The notes below the pieces were generated by a model. It saw nothing but the letters and a program-made list of their open reading frames with translations. It searched no databases and was not told where the DNA came from. Of a stretch of DNA of 64,000 nt, positions 7,816 through 17,763 are shown in pieces. Numbering within the stretch: the first letter of the stretch is position 1; the number at the start of each line of letters is the position of its first letter. The position numbers were made by a program, and so were the translations under genes. This stretch comes from Gracilibacillus alcaliphilus (GTDB taxonomy: Bacteria > Bacillota > Bacilli > Bacillales > Amphibacillaceae): the NCBI RefSeq assembly GCF_016909015.1, contig NZ_JAFBFA010000021.1:26158-90157 (forward strand), read 5' to 3'.

Positions 7816-8895
7816 ATGCGTTTACCATTAAATCTGCAATATTTTGCTGGTGAAAAAACAGAAAAGGCAACCCCAAAGAAGCGACAGGATGTAAGAAAGA
7901 AAGGACAAGTAGCAAAGAGTCAGGATGTAAATACGGCCATTTTGTTATTCTTTGTATTTATCATTTTGTTAGTGATTGGCAATTCATTAAAAAATGCCAT
8001 GACAGAGATGTACAATAAGTCGTTTACGGAGTATATCCACCATGAGGTGACGGCAATTGAGATACATAAAATGTTTATCGATGTGGTTTCACAGATCGCA
8101 CTGGTACTAGCACCAATTATGTTAATTGCTGTCGTCGCAGGTCTAGCTTCGAATTTCTTACAATTTGGTTTTCTATTTTCAACAGAACCATTAAAAATGA
8201 AATTAAACAAAATTGACCCTATCCAAGGGGCAAAAAGAATTTTTTCTGCAAGGGCACTTGTAGAACTGGTTAAATCTGTGTTGAAAATTGCAGTTATTGC
8301 TACTATCACTTTCTCGATTATTTGGATGAATCGTGGAGAGATTATGATGTTAACGTATAATGAAGTCAACATTTCGTTAGCATTCTTTGGGCAATTGACG
8401 ATCCAAATGGGGCTGGCTACTGCCATCGCCTTACTTATTATTTCTATACTTGATTACAGTTATCAAAAGTATGATTTCGAAAAGCAAAATAGAATGTCCA
8501 AAAATGATATCAAAGATGAGCATAAAAATATCGAAGGTGATCCCTTAATTAAATCGAAGATCAAAGAGAAACAGCGACAGATGTCCATGCAGCGGATGAT
8601 GAGTGAAATTCCCAATGCAGATGTAGTGATTACCAACCCAACCCATTACGCGATTGCGTTGAAATATGATGAAGACAAGGCAGACGCACCGTATGTTGTT
8701 GCCAAAGGGGTTGATTTTGTTGCGATGCGGATAAAGGACGTTGCAAGAAACCATGATATCATGATGGTAGAAAATCGCCCTTTAGCAAGAGCATTATATA
8801 ATGAGGTAGAAATAAATCAAGTTATTGGAGAAGAATATTTTAAAACAGTGGCTGAGATACTGGCTTATGTGTATCGTGTGCAGAAAAAGGCATAA
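7816..8895 (+). CDS. flhB: Flagellar export switch protein FlhB
   Basis: FlhB (359 residues) controls the substrate switch of the flagellar export apparatus. It starts MRLPLNLQYFAGEKTEKATPKK, has four membrane helices, and its cytoplasmic domain holds the autocleavage motif NPTH at residues 274–277 (cut between N274 and P275). The ATG at 7816 has GGGGGAGG upstream. A much longer open frame reaching back to 7603 lies inside fliR and is not the true start. Confidence 0.95.
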   Translation: MRLPLNLQYFAGEKTEKATPKKRQDVRKKGQVAKSQDVNTAILLFFVFIILLVIGNSLKNAMTEMYNKSFTEYIHHEVTAIEIHKMFIDVVSQIALVLAPIMLIAVVAGLASNFLQFGFLFSTEPLKMKLNKIDPIQGAKRIFSARALVELVKSVLKIAVIATITFSIIWMNRGEIMMLTYNEVNISLAFFGQLTIQMGLATAIALLIISILDYSYQKYDFEKQNRMSKNDIKDEHKNIEGDPLIKSKIKEKQRQMSMQRMMSEIPNADVVITNPTHYAIALKYDEDKADAPYVVAKGVDFVAMRIKDVARNHDIMMVENRPLARALYNEVEINQVIGEEYFKTVAEILAYVYRVQKKA

Positions 8896-8940
8896 GTCGT
8901 GGAGTGAAGTGTGAGTTGGATATAAAGGAGTTGCAAGAAA

Positions 8941-10974
8941 ATGAAATCTAGAGATCTATTTGTTTTATTAGGAGTTATCTCCATTGTTGTTATGTTAATT
9001 ATTCCACTGCCAGGGTGGTTATTAAGTATACTTATTTTATTGAATATGTCTCTAGCACTAATTGTAATCCTTGTAGCGATGAATACAACGGAAACATTGC
9101 AGTTCTCCGTGTTTCCCTCTTTATTACTATTGCTTACCTTATTTCGCCTAGGTATCAGTGTATCCACTACTAGATCGATTCTTTCCGAAGCGGATGCCGG
9201 CGGTGTAGTAGATACCTTTGGTTCCTTCGTTATCGGAGACAATCCTTTGGTTGGTTTTGTTGTATTTATTATTTTGGTTATTATCCAATTTATTGTTATT
9301 ACAAAAGGTAGTGAACGTGTATCAGAGGTTGCTGCCCGATTTACTTTAGATGCTATGCCTGGAAAGCAGATGAGCATTGATGCCGACCTGAATGCCGGTT
9401 TAATTAATGAACAGCAAGCTAAAGAACGCCGCGAAAAAATCGAAAATGAATCTGATTTTTATGGATCAATGGATGGGGCCAGTAAATTTGTCAAAGGGGA
9501 TGCCATTGCCAGTATTATCATTGTAATTATCAATATTATTTTTGGATTGATTATTGGGATGACACAGATGGGCTTTAGTTTTGGTGAAGCGATTGATACC
9601 TATATGCGCTTAACAGTAGGCGACGGATTAGTTACACAGATTCCAGCTTTGCTTATTTCGACGGCTACAGGTATCGTTGTCACACGTGTTGCCTCAGATA
9701 GTAATTTAAGTACCAATGTAAGTAAGCAGCTGCTCCAATATCCTACCATGTTATATATCGCAGGCGGTACAATCTTTTTGCTAGGGCTTACCCCTATTAA
9801 TTTCTTTTTGACAGGCTCGATTGCTGCCGTGTTAATTATAGCAGCCTTTCTACTGTCACGAAGGTCAAATGTGGAAGAGCCATCGACAGAAGAAGAACTG
9901 GCTCAAGAGGAGTCAGAAGAGATGAAAGCACCAGAGAATGTGATTGGCTTAATTAATATGGATCCGATTGAGTTTGAATTTGGATATGGCTTAATTCCAT
10001 TAGCAGATACGAATCAGGGGGGCGATTTGTTAGACCGAGTAGTGATGATTCGGCGCCAATTAGCAATAGAACTAGGATTAGTTATACCAGTTGTACGTAT
10101 CCGTGATAATATTCAATTAAACCCAAATGAATATCGATTGAAAATCAAAGGAAATGAAGCTGCTAAAGGTGAGTTGCTGTTAGATCACTATTTGGCAATG
10201 AGCCCAGGGATTGAAGATGATGATTTAGAGGGGATCGATACGGTTGAACCTGCCTTTGGTCTTCCCGCAAAATGGATAACAGAGGCAGTAAAAGATGAAG
10301 CGGAAATGTCTGGTTATACAGTAGTAGACCCACCTTCCGTTGTATCGACTCATATTACCGAGGTCATTAAGCGGCACGCTCACCAGTTAATTGGCCGTCA
10401 AGAAACACAGCAATTAATCGATCACTTAAAAGAAAGTAATCCAATTTTGGTGGAGGAAGTAACACCAGAGCCATTAAGTGTAGGAGATATTCAGAAGGTA
10501 TTAGCCAAACTGTTACGTGAACATGTCTCGATTAAGAATTTACCTGTTATTTTTGAAACATTAGCTGATTTCTCAAAAATGACAACCGATACCGATCTAT
10601 TAGGGGAATATGTAAGACAAGCATTATCTGCCCAAATTACAACCGAACTGTTACATGGTAAACAACAGCTGAAGGTCATCACTGTTTCCGGAGAGGTAGA
10701 GAAATTAATCGCAGAACATATCCAACAAACAGAGTATGGAAGTTATCTAGCAATGGATCCAGATACACAACAAAGAGTTATTCAATCTGTGTCAGAGAAT
10801 GTCGAAAACATGAGTTTACAAGAAGAGACACCTGTTATTATCTGTTCTCCAACGATCAGAATGTATTTTAAACAGTTATTAGATCGCTTCTATCCTCATG
10901 TTACAGTGCTTTCCTATAACGAGATTGAGCCTACAGCAGAAATCCAAAGCATCGGGGTGGTGAATGTGGCATGA
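8941..10974 (+). CDS. flhA: Flagellar export component FlhA
   Basis: FlhA (677 residues) forms the nonameric ring of the export gate and docks chaperone–substrate complexes. The N-terminal third is a bundle of membrane helices containing the FHIPEP-family stretch VFPSLLLLLTLFRLGISVSTTR. A conserved cytoplasmic loop follows (FVITKGSERVSEVAARFTLDAMPGKQMSIDADLNAGLI). The cytoplasmic domain from about residue 340 includes the conserved DNIQLNPNEYRLKIKG. It overlaps flhF by four bases (ATGA). Confidence 0.96.
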   Translation: MKSRDLFVLLGVISIVVMLIIPLPGWLLSILILLNMSLALIVILVAMNTTETLQFSVFPSLLLLLTLFRLGISVSTTRSILSEADAGGVVDTFGSFVIGDNPLVGFVVFIILVIIQFIVITKGSERVSEVAARFTLDAMPGKQMSIDADLNAGLINEQQAKERREKIENESDFYGSMDGASKFVKGDAIASIIIVIINIIFGLIIGMTQMGFSFGEAIDTYMRLTVGDGLVTQIPALLISTATGIVVTRVASDSNLSTNVSKQLLQYPTMLYIAGGTIFLLGLTPINFFLTGSIAAVLIIAAFLLSRRSNVEEPSTEEELAQEESEEMKAPENVIGLINMDPIEFEFGYGLIPLADTNQGGDLLDRVVMIRRQLAIELGLVIPVVRIRDNIQLNPNEYRLKIKGNEAAKGELLLDHYLAMSPGIEDDDLEGIDTVEPAFGLPAKWITEAVKDEAEMSGYTVVDPPSVVSTHITEVIKRHAHQLIGRQETQQLIDHLKESNPILVEEVTPEPLSVGDIQKVLAKLLREHVSIKNLPVIFETLADFSKMTTDTDLLGEYVRQALSAQITTELLHGKQQLKVITVSGEVEKLIAEHIQQTEYGSYLAMDPDTQQRVIQSVSENVENMSLQEETPVIICSPTIRMYFKQLLDRFYPHVTVLSYNEIEPTAEIQSIGVVNVA

Positions 10975-12080
10975 AGGTAAAAAAGATTAAAGGTGAAACA
11001 ATGCCAGAAGTAATGCAGGTGGTCAAAAAAGAATTGGGCCCGGATGCCGTTATTTTAAATTCAAAGATTGTCTATGAGGGTGGCTTTTTAGGTCTATTTA
11101 AAAAACGCAAAATTGAAGTGCTTGCGGCTGTTGATCATGCCGCAACACCAAAGAAAAACCCGGTAAAACAAAAAGTAAAAAACAGACAGAAGCTAGAAAA
11201 AGCGGCAACCATTTCTGCGCAGGATAGTCTTTTAAAAGAATTGCGTGAGATGAAGAGTATGCTGAAAGAACAAAAAAATGATGATCTGTTTGCTGCTCCT
11301 TATCAAGAAGCCTATCAACATTTGTTAGCGGCAGAGGTTGACTCATCAATCGCACATGAGATCATCCAAGCGATTCAGCACCGATTTGAGTCCAAAGAAA
11401 TAGATATGGATCAATTATCTAACCAGCTTGCATTTGAAATCAAAAATCGCTTGGCACAGAAAGGCAACTTTGGCGGTGATGCTTTTGATAAGCAGATTAT
11501 CCATTTAGTCGGTCCGACAGGTGTTGGTAAAACAACTACCATTGCCAAACTGGCAGCTGAATGTGTACTAAACCGTAAAAAGAAGGTAGCGTTTATTACC
11601 ACTGATACGTATCGGATTGCAGCGATTGAACAATTAAAAACGTATTCCAAAATACTTGATGTACCGATTGAGATCGCTTATAACATGAAAGATTATCAGA
11701 AGGCAAGGGACCAATTTAAAGATTATGATTATATCTTTGTTGATACGGCTGGACGGAATTTCCGCGATGATAAATATGTGGATGAACTCGGTAAAATAGT
11801 TGACTTAACCTATGAAGTAAATACATATTTAGTGCTTTCATTAACAACAAGAGCTAGTGATGTTGAGGTAATTTATCAACAGTTTAATAAGATCCCGATT
11901 AAACAGGCGATTCTTACAAAAGAAGACGAAACAAATACCTATGGTACAGTACTTAACTTATGTTTGAAACATGACGTCGGTTTGGCTTATATTACCAACG
12001 GACAGGATGTACCAGATGATATTCAAGAGGCTTCTATTGACCAAGTTGCTAATCTAATTGTTGGTGGTTTGCGTAAATGA
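10971..12080 (+). CDS. flhF: Flagellar SRP-like GTPase FlhF
   Basis: FlhF (369 residues) is an SRP-family GTPase that, with FlhG, sets flagellar number and placement. It has the N-terminal B domain (KKIKGETMPEVMQVVKKELGPDAVILNSK), a charged linker, and an NG domain with P-loop GPTGVGKTTTIAKLAA, TDTYRIAAIEQLKTY and DTAGRNFRD. The start overlaps the flhA stop and its end overlaps flhG, both by four bases. Confidence 0.95.
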   Translation: MKVKKIKGETMPEVMQVVKKELGPDAVILNSKIVYEGGFLGLFKKRKIEVLAAVDHAATPKKNPVKQKVKNRQKLEKAATISAQDSLLKELREMKSMLKEQKNDDLFAAPYQEAYQHLLAAEVDSSIAHEIIQAIQHRFESKEIDMDQLSNQLAFEIKNRLAQKGNFGGDAFDKQIIHLVGPTGVGKTTTIAKLAAECVLNRKKKVAFITTDTYRIAAIEQLKTYSKILDVPIEIAYNMKDYQKARDQFKDYDYIFVDTAGRNFRDDKYVDELGKIVDLTYEVNTYLVLSLTTRASDVEVIYQQFNKIPIKQAILTKEDETNTYGTVLNLCLKHDVGLAYITNGQDVPDDIQEASIDQVANLIVGGLRK

Positions 12081-12934
12081 CAGATCAAGCAGAACAACTA
12101 AGAAGAAAGTTACAGGATAGCCACGCTGTTATACCACAGGCTAAAACACTGGCAATTGTTAGTGGGAAAGGCGGGGTTGGTAAATCGAATATCGCCATAA
12201 ATTTTTCATTACTGTTGGCAAAAAGATCAAAAAAAGTCTTATTAATTGATCTAGATATAGGAATGGGCAATATCGATATTTTGTTAGGAACTAACGCCAA
12301 ATACTCTATTTCGCATTTATTTGAGCAAAAAGTCACGTTTTTTGATATGATAGAAACAGGGCCAAATTGCTTAGATTTTATAGCCGGTGGCAGTGGATTA
12401 AACGAGATATTTCAACTGAATCAGCAAAAATTAACTTTTTTTATTCAGCAGTTGGAGCAAGCGGTGAAAACCTATGATTATATTATCTTTGATATGGGGG
12501 CAGGGGTAACCAGGGATACGATCGAATTCATGAAGGCAGTGGATGAATGTATACTTGTAACAACTCCTGAGCCAACATCTATAACAGATGCCTATTCTAT
12601 GATCAAACATGTACTGATGGAACGAGAAACAGCCTTTCATGTAATTGTTAATCGAACACGCAATGCCAAGCAGGGGATAGAGGTAAGCAATAGATTAATA
12701 GGTGTGGTGAAGCGTTTCTTAAATCAGTCTATTCATCCATTGGGTTCTGTACCTGACGATGAGGCAGTTGTAAATGCTGTCATTGCTCAAGAACCATTTG
12801 TACTGCATCAACATAACTCACGGGCGGCAAAAGCCTTAGAAAGCATTGCCAAGCAATATTTGAATGAACCTGTCGAGCCAACCAATCGTTCAGGGTTTAT
12901 CAGGCGATTAAAAAGAATCTTTACAGAAAGGTAG
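12077..12934 (+). CDS. flhG: MinD-like ATPase FlhG (YlxH)
   Basis: FlhG (285 residues) is a MinD/ParA-type ATPase that activates FlhF and helps pattern flagella and C-ring assembly. A deviant Walker A motif, SGKGGVGKSNIAINFS, lies near residue 30. DLDIGMGNIDILLG and IIFDMGAGVT follow, and the C-terminus is basic and amphipathic (SGFIRRLKRIFTER), as expected for membrane contact. Four-base overlap with flhF supports coupled synthesis of the two partners. Confidence 0.94.
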   Translation: MTDQAEQLRRKLQDSHAVIPQAKTLAIVSGKGGVGKSNIAINFSLLLAKRSKKVLLIDLDIGMGNIDILLGTNAKYSISHLFEQKVTFFDMIETGPNCLDFIAGGSGLNEIFQLNQQKLTFFIQQLEQAVKTYDYIIFDMGAGVTRDTIEFMKAVDECILVTTPEPTSITDAYSMIKHVLMERETAFHVIVNRTRNAKQGIEVSNRLIGVVKRFLNQSIHPLGSVPDDEAVVNAVIAQEPFVLHQHNSRAAKALESIAKQYLNEPVEPTNRSGFIRRLKRIFTER

Positions 12935-12940
12935 ACTGCC

Positions 12941-13999
12941 ATGGCCAAAAAACAAATCTTGGTTGTAGATGATTCCGCATTTATGCGCAAGATGATCACA
13001 GATATTTTAAGTGCCTCCGATCAGCTGGAGGTCTGCGGTACAGCAAGAAATGGGGAAGATGCCTTAAAGAAGCTGATTGAATGGAAACCAGATGTAATTA
13101 CACTAGATGTAGAAATGCCGGTAATGGATGGCATTTCTACCTTGCAGGAAATTATGAAACGTCAGCCGACCCCAGTAGTGATGCTCTCCAGTCTAACAAA
13201 ACAAGGTGCGGATAAGACAATGGAGGCGATGTCTTATGGAGCTGTTGATTTTATTGCCAAACCTTCCGGAGCAATCTCTCTTAATATTAAAGATATCCAA
13301 GAGGAGATTATCAGTAAGGTTGAGCGAGCTACACAAGTCAGCCATTTTCGCTGGCTGCCTGCTGAGAAAGCAGTCTCAACGAAGAGAAAGAATACATATA
13401 AAGCAATTCAAAGTGATCATCCGATTGTGGCGATTGGATCGTCTACAGGGGGACCGCGTGCATTGCAAGATGTAATCACAGGTTTACCCGCAGGTTTTCA
13501 GGCGCCTGTTGTGATTGTACAGCACATGCCAAAAGGGTTTACTAAATCCTTAGCAGAACGACTTAATAAGATGTCTGCGCTGCATGTAAAAGAAGTCGCA
13601 CATGGTGATGTCATCGAAAAAGGACATGTTTATGTGGCACAGGGGGCGAAGCAATTTAAAGTGATTTCTGCAGGAACGCAATTGATTGCCGATGTAAAAG
13701 AATCAGAACCAGTAAACGGTCATCAGCCTGCCGTAGATGTTCTGTTTGAATCGATTGCCAGTATCAGACACTGCCACCCAATCGCCGTCATTTTAACAGG
13801 TATGGGAAGCGATGGAACCAATGGCTTAATTCAATTAAAGAAGCATCATCCGAGAACGATCGCGATTGCACAGTCCGAGGCAAGCTGTGTTGTTTACGGA
13901 ATGCCTCAAGCTGCTGTGAAGACGGGGTTGATAGATTACACGGAAGATCTGAACGATGTAAGTGATGTATTAATACAAAAAGTCCCTAACAAGAGGTGA
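12941..13999 (+). CDS. cheB: Chemoreceptor methylesterase CheB
   Basis: CheB (352 residues) removes methyl groups from, or deamidates, chemoreceptors when phosphorylated by CheA. The receiver domain carries D10/D11 and phospho-acceptor D56 (ITLDVEMPVMDG). The esterase domain has the catalytic serine in AIGSSTGGPRAL, histidine in VQHMPKGFT and aspartate in GMGSDGTNG. Both domains are complete. Confidence 0.96.
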   Translation: MAKKQILVVDDSAFMRKMITDILSASDQLEVCGTARNGEDALKKLIEWKPDVITLDVEMPVMDGISTLQEIMKRQPTPVVMLSSLTKQGADKTMEAMSYGAVDFIAKPSGAISLNIKDIQEEIISKVERATQVSHFRWLPAEKAVSTKRKNTYKAIQSDHPIVAIGSSTGGPRALQDVITGLPAGFQAPVVIVQHMPKGFTKSLAERLNKMSALHVKEVAHGDVIEKGHVYVAQGAKQFKVISAGTQLIADVKESEPVNGHQPAVDVLFESIASIRHCHPIAVILTGMGSDGTNGLIQLKKHHPRTIAIAQSEASCVVYGMPQAAVKTGLIDYTEDLNDVSDVLIQKVPNKR

Positions 14000-14006
14000 T
14001 AGGTGG

Positions 14007-16058
14007 ATGGAAGTAAATGAATATTTAGAGGTGTTTATTGAGGAAAGTAAGGAACATATTCAATCATTGAATGATCATTTATTAATATTAGAAAACGACC
14101 CTGCCAATATGGAAACAGTCAGTGAAATCTTTCGTTCTGCTCATACATTGAAAGGTATGGCTGCTACAATGGGGTATAGAGATATTGCGGACTTGACACA
14201 TAAAATGGAGAATGTCTTTGATGCAGTTCGAAATAATCAAATTAGTATTCATTCGGAAATAATGGATGTATTATTTCAAGCTGTTGATCAGCTGGAGGGA
14301 ATGGTTTTAGACATTGTGGATGGTGGCGAAGGTGCCGCCGATGTTCAGCAGTTAGTGACTCAACTTCAAGCAATTGAGAATAAGGAAGAGATTCCAAAGG
14401 CAAGTGCAGGTTTTGCATCAGCCGATATCGTGGATAGTAAGCCAGAAGCTGCAGATACAATATTCAGCCCATTTGCCAATCTGGATGAATTTGAGCAGAC
14501 AGTCTTAAGGCAATCGAAAGAAAATGATTGTAATAATTTAGAGATAAATGTAAGGCTGGCAGAGAATTGCTTGTTGAAAGCAGCTCGTGTTTATATGGTT
14601 TTTGAAGTATTGGAACAAGTAGGCGAAGTAATTAAATCTGATCCAACCGTACAGGAATTAGAAGAAGAGAATTTTGAGAGCTCTTTTCATGTATTATTGA
14701 TTACCAAAGAAACAGCAGATCAGGTAAAAAATAAGATTCTTAAGGTTTCAGAGGTTGAGGAAGTAGTTATCCAAGAGTATGAGCTGGCAGAACCGTCAGA
14801 ATCAGCTCAGCAAGAGGAAACAAAACTGGACGAATCGAAAGAGGAACAGAAGACAGCCGCACCGAAGCAGCAAGAAACGACAACGAAAACAAAGAAAGCA
14901 CAAAATGTTGTGAGTAAGACCATCCGTGTCAATATCGATCGTTTGGATGCATTAATGAACTTATTCGAAGAGTTAGTGATTGATAAAGGTCGCCTGGAGC
15001 AAATTTCTACCAATTTAAGACATAGTGAATTACAAGACACTGTCGAGCATATGTCAAGAATCTCAAATGATTTACAGAATATTATTCTGAATATGAGAAT
15101 GGTTCCTGTGGAGCAAGTATTTAACCGATTCCCGCGCATGGTACGCCAATTATCCAAAGATTTAGGCAAAAAGATTGACTTGCAAATCGTAGGAGCGGAG
15201 ACAGAACTGGATCGAACGGTGATTGATGAAATTGGCGATCCTTTAGTTCATTTAATTCGCAACTCATTAGACCACGGGATCGAAACACCTGATAAGCGAA
15301 TACAAGCTGGCAAAAATGAAACAGGAAAACTGTTGTTAAAGGCATATCATAGTGGTAACCATGTTTTTATTGAAATTTCAGATGATGGAGCTGGTATCAA
15401 TAAAGAAAAGGTACTTCACAAGGCAATCGAGAATCAGGTGGTCACGCCAGAGGTGGCGGAACAGCTTAGCGAAAAAGAAATCTATCAATTAATTTTATCC
15501 AGCGGCTTTTCGACTGCTGATCATATCAGTGATGTTTCTGGCCGCGGTGTTGGGTTAGATGTTGTTAAGAATACGATTGAGTCTCTTGGCGGCATGCTGA
15601 CAATCGAGTCAGAGGAAGGGTCAGGCTCGTTATTTTCTATTCAGTTACCACTTACCTTATCGATTATTTCTGCCTTACTGGTGGAAGTAGCTGATGAAAA
15701 ATATGCAATTCCACTCTCTTCAATTATTGAAACGGCGATTATTCATAAGGAAGATATCCTCAATGCTCATAATAAGCAAGTCATTGATTTCAGAGGCAAG
15801 GTTGTTCCCCTGCTTGATTTAAAGGATGTCTTTGAAGTCCCTGTAGAAAAGGAAGAATCAGACCTGTATCCAGTGGTCATTATTCGTAAAGGGGATAAAA
15901 TGGCTGGTCTGATTGTCGATACATTTATTGGACAGCAGGAAATTGTACTTAAATCCTTGGGAGAATTCTTAGGGGATGTCTTTGCTATTTCTGGTGCCAC
16001 GATCTTAGGCGATGGTCAAGTTGCTTTAATTATCGATACAAACACAATTATCACTTAG
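14007..16058 (+). CDS. cheA: Chemotaxis histidine kinase CheA
   Basis: CheA (683 residues) is the central chemotaxis kinase. Phospho-accepting H46 lies in RSAHTLKGMAATMGY of the Hpt domain. A CheY/CheB-binding P2 region and an acidic linker (residues ~255–300) follow. The dimerisation domain comes next, then an HATPase domain with DPLVHLIRNSLDHGIE, SDDGAGI and GRGVGLDVVK. The C-terminus is a CheW-like domain. The length agrees with B. subtilis CheA. Confidence 0.96.
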   Translation: MEVNEYLEVFIEESKEHIQSLNDHLLILENDPANMETVSEIFRSAHTLKGMAATMGYRDIADLTHKMENVFDAVRNNQISIHSEIMDVLFQAVDQLEGMVLDIVDGGEGAADVQQLVTQLQAIENKEEIPKASAGFASADIVDSKPEAADTIFSPFANLDEFEQTVLRQSKENDCNNLEINVRLAENCLLKAARVYMVFEVLEQVGEVIKSDPTVQELEEENFESSFHVLLITKETADQVKNKILKVSEVEEVVIQEYELAEPSESAQQEETKLDESKEEQKTAAPKQQETTTKTKKAQNVVSKTIRVNIDRLDALMNLFEELVIDKGRLEQISTNLRHSELQDTVEHMSRISNDLQNIILNMRMVPVEQVFNRFPRMVRQLSKDLGKKIDLQIVGAETELDRTVIDEIGDPLVHLIRNSLDHGIETPDKRIQAGKNETGKLLLKAYHSGNHVFIEISDDGAGINKEKVLHKAIENQVVTPEVAEQLSEKEIYQLILSSGFSTADHISDVSGRGVGLDVVKNTIESLGGMLTIESEEGSGSLFSIQLPLTLSIISALLVEVADEKYAIPLSSIIETAIIHKEDILNAHNKQVIDFRGKVVPLLDLKDVFEVPVEKEESDLYPVVIIRKGDKMAGLIVDTFIGQQEIVLKSLGEFLGDVFAISGATILGDGQVALIIDTNTIIT

Positions 16059-16070
16059 GGGGGAACAAAC

Positions 16071-16553
16071 ATGGATGGAAATGCAAATATATACAAATGT
16101 ATTGTGGCACAGCTTGATAACCAGGAATATGCCATACCAGTGGAGAAGGTGGGCGCCATTGAACGGAAACTGCATATGACGCGTGTGCCTAAGACAGCGC
16201 CTTGTGTGAAAGGGGTTATTAACCTTCGTGGTGTAATTACACCGATTGTCCATCTCCGCGAACGGTTTGGCATGACATCTTCTGTAGAAACAAATGAAAG
16301 CAATCGTATCATCATTGTACATATGGAGAACTATGATGTTGGTTTGATTGTTGATGCAGCATACGATGTGCTGGATATTCCTCAGAATAAATTAGAGCCG
16401 GCACCACAAGTTATCGGTGCAGTAGACGTGGATTATATTAAAGGCGTTGCCCAGGTAAACGATCGTTTGATTATGCTGTTAGATTTAGAAAAGGTACTGG
16501 ACTTAGAGGCATTGCAAGCCATGAAAGGGAAAGTAGGCCAGCTAAATGGTTGA
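16071..16553 (+). CDS. cheW: Chemotaxis coupling protein CheW
   Basis: CheW (160 residues) links chemoreceptors to CheA. The CheW fold is evident from CIVAQLDNQEYAIPVEKVGAIER, CVKGVINLRGVITPIVHLRERFG and the conserved VDAAYDVLDIP. It follows cheA closely behind the ribosome site GGGGGGA. Its last eight bases overlap the start of cheC. Confidence 0.95.
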   Translation: MDGNANIYKCIVAQLDNQEYAIPVEKVGAIERKLHMTRVPKTAPCVKGVINLRGVITPIVHLRERFGMTSSVETNESNRIIIVHMENYDVGLIVDAAYDVLDIPQNKLEPAPQVIGAVDVDYIKGVAQVNDRLIMLLDLEKVLDLEALQAMKGKVGQLNG

Positions 16554-17172
16554 CATGAATAATTTATCCTCACTCCATCTGGATATATTAAGTGAAATTG
16601 GCAATATAGGATCAGGTAATGCCGCAACGGCTTTATCCAACCTGTTAAATAAGAAGATTGATATGTCTGTCCCTGCTATTAAAATTGTAGAGTTCAATGA
16701 ATTAATGGAATATGTTGGCGGACCTGATCAAGTGATTGTCAGTGTCTGTCTCAGAATTCAAGGAGAAGCCCCTGGCAGTATGTTTTTTGTCTTACAGCCG
16801 GAGGAAGCAAATTTACTGGCGGAACAGTTAATAAACGTAAATGTATCAGATATCATCGAGGATGAGATGGCGCTTTCTGCTATATCAGAGGTAGGTAATA
16901 TCCTATCAGGTTCTTATCTATCGGCTTTGTCCGATTTCACCTCTATTAATATGCAGCCTACTGTTCCGACATTAGTAATGGATATGGCCGCGGCAATTCT
17001 CATGCAAGGGATGATAGAGATTTCCCAAGAAAGTGATTATGCGATTATTATCGATACTTCCATTGTTCAAGAAGGCAGCCCGCAGCGAGAACTAATCAAA
17101 GGTCATTTCTTATTGCTGCCTGATCCAGACTCCTTCGGGAAAATTTTCGAATCACTAGGAGTTATAGAATAA
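16546..17172 (+). CDS. cheC: CheY-P phosphatase CheC
   Basis: CheC (208 residues) dephosphorylates CheY-P and binds CheD to regulate receptor deamidation. Two active-site helices with the E…N pattern are present: LSEIGNIGSGNAATALSNLL and SAISEVGNILSGSYLSAL. The start is either the ATG at 16546, inside cheW, or the in-frame ATG at 16555; the ribosome-site evidence does not decide. Its stop overlaps the cheD start by one base. Confidence 0.94.
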   Translation: MVDMNNLSSLHLDILSEIGNIGSGNAATALSNLLNKKIDMSVPAIKIVEFNELMEYVGGPDQVIVSVCLRIQGEAPGSMFFVLQPEEANLLAEQLINVNVSDIIEDEMALSAISEVGNILSGSYLSALSDFTSINMQPTVPTLVMDMAAAILMQGMIEISQESDYAIIIDTSIVQEGSPQRELIKGHFLLLPDPDSFGKIFESLGVIE

Positions 17173-17660
17173 TGACGCTAATAAAAAACGTAGTAAAAAT
17201 AGGTATTGCCGACTTGAAGGTAACAAAAGCACCCAATACACTTAAAACATCTGGATTGGGATCCTGTGTCGGTGTGGTTATTTATAATAGCAAGGTTGCT
17301 GGTTTAGCGCATGTGATGCTGCCAGACTCTACCTCTTCGAAACGCCCTATCTCCAATAAATTGAAATATGCCGATACTGCCGTAGATATGTTAATGGAGG
17401 AATTAAAAAAACGAGGAATTTCGAGGACTGGTTTAAAGGCAAAATTAGCTGGCGGTGCCCATATGTTTTCCAATCAAAACAGTAATATGTTGAAGATTGG
17501 TGAACGAAATGTAGAGGCAGTGCTTCGGAAATTGAAAGAATATCAAATCAGGGTTGTAGCTAAGGATGTAGGCGGCAGTAAAGGGCGAACGATTGAGTTT
17601 AATATTGATACAGGTATGTTGGAGATTAGAACCGTTCATGAAGGTGTTAGTCAAATCTAA
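17172..17660 (+). CDS. cheD: Chemoreceptor glutamine deamidase CheD
   Basis: CheD (162 residues) deamidates glutamines of chemoreceptors and partners with CheC. Catalytic cysteine and histidine are visible in LKTSGLGSCVGVVIY and LAHVMLPDS, and the family motif AKLAGGAHMF is present. It is the last chemotaxis gene before sigD, with 96 bases between. Confidence 0.95.
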   Translation: MTLIKNVVKIGIADLKVTKAPNTLKTSGLGSCVGVVIYNSKVAGLAHVMLPDSTSSKRPISNKLKYADTAVDMLMEELKKRGISRTGLKAKLAGGAHMFSNQNSNMLKIGERNVEAVLRKLKEYQIRVVAKDVGGSKGRTIEFNIDTGMLEIRTVHEGVSQI

Positions 17661-17730
17661 CCTTGACAATCAGAACAAACAAGACTTTTCTGGCAGGTTA
17701 GCAGATCCAAAACAGAAGGTGAAATTTACA

Positions 17731-17763
17731 ATGACTACAAGAATTGGGGTGATTCGATGGTGA
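17731..17763 (+). CDS. Possible 10-codon leader peptide overlapping the sigD start
   Basis: An ATG at 17731 opens a frame encoding MTTRIGVIRW and ending in TGA at 17761–17763, seven bases past the first base of the sigD ATG. A well-spaced ribosome site, AAGGTGA (17716–17722), lies 8 bases before it. The arrangement resembles translational coupling: ribosomes ending here would be placed on the sigD start. It could also arise by chance. Confidence 0.4.
   Translation: MTTRIGVIRW

Noticed and set aside
16026..16322. Minus-strand frames opposite cheW, and similar frames opposite other core genes.
   Set aside because: They are mirror images of well-identified + strand genes and lack their own signals.
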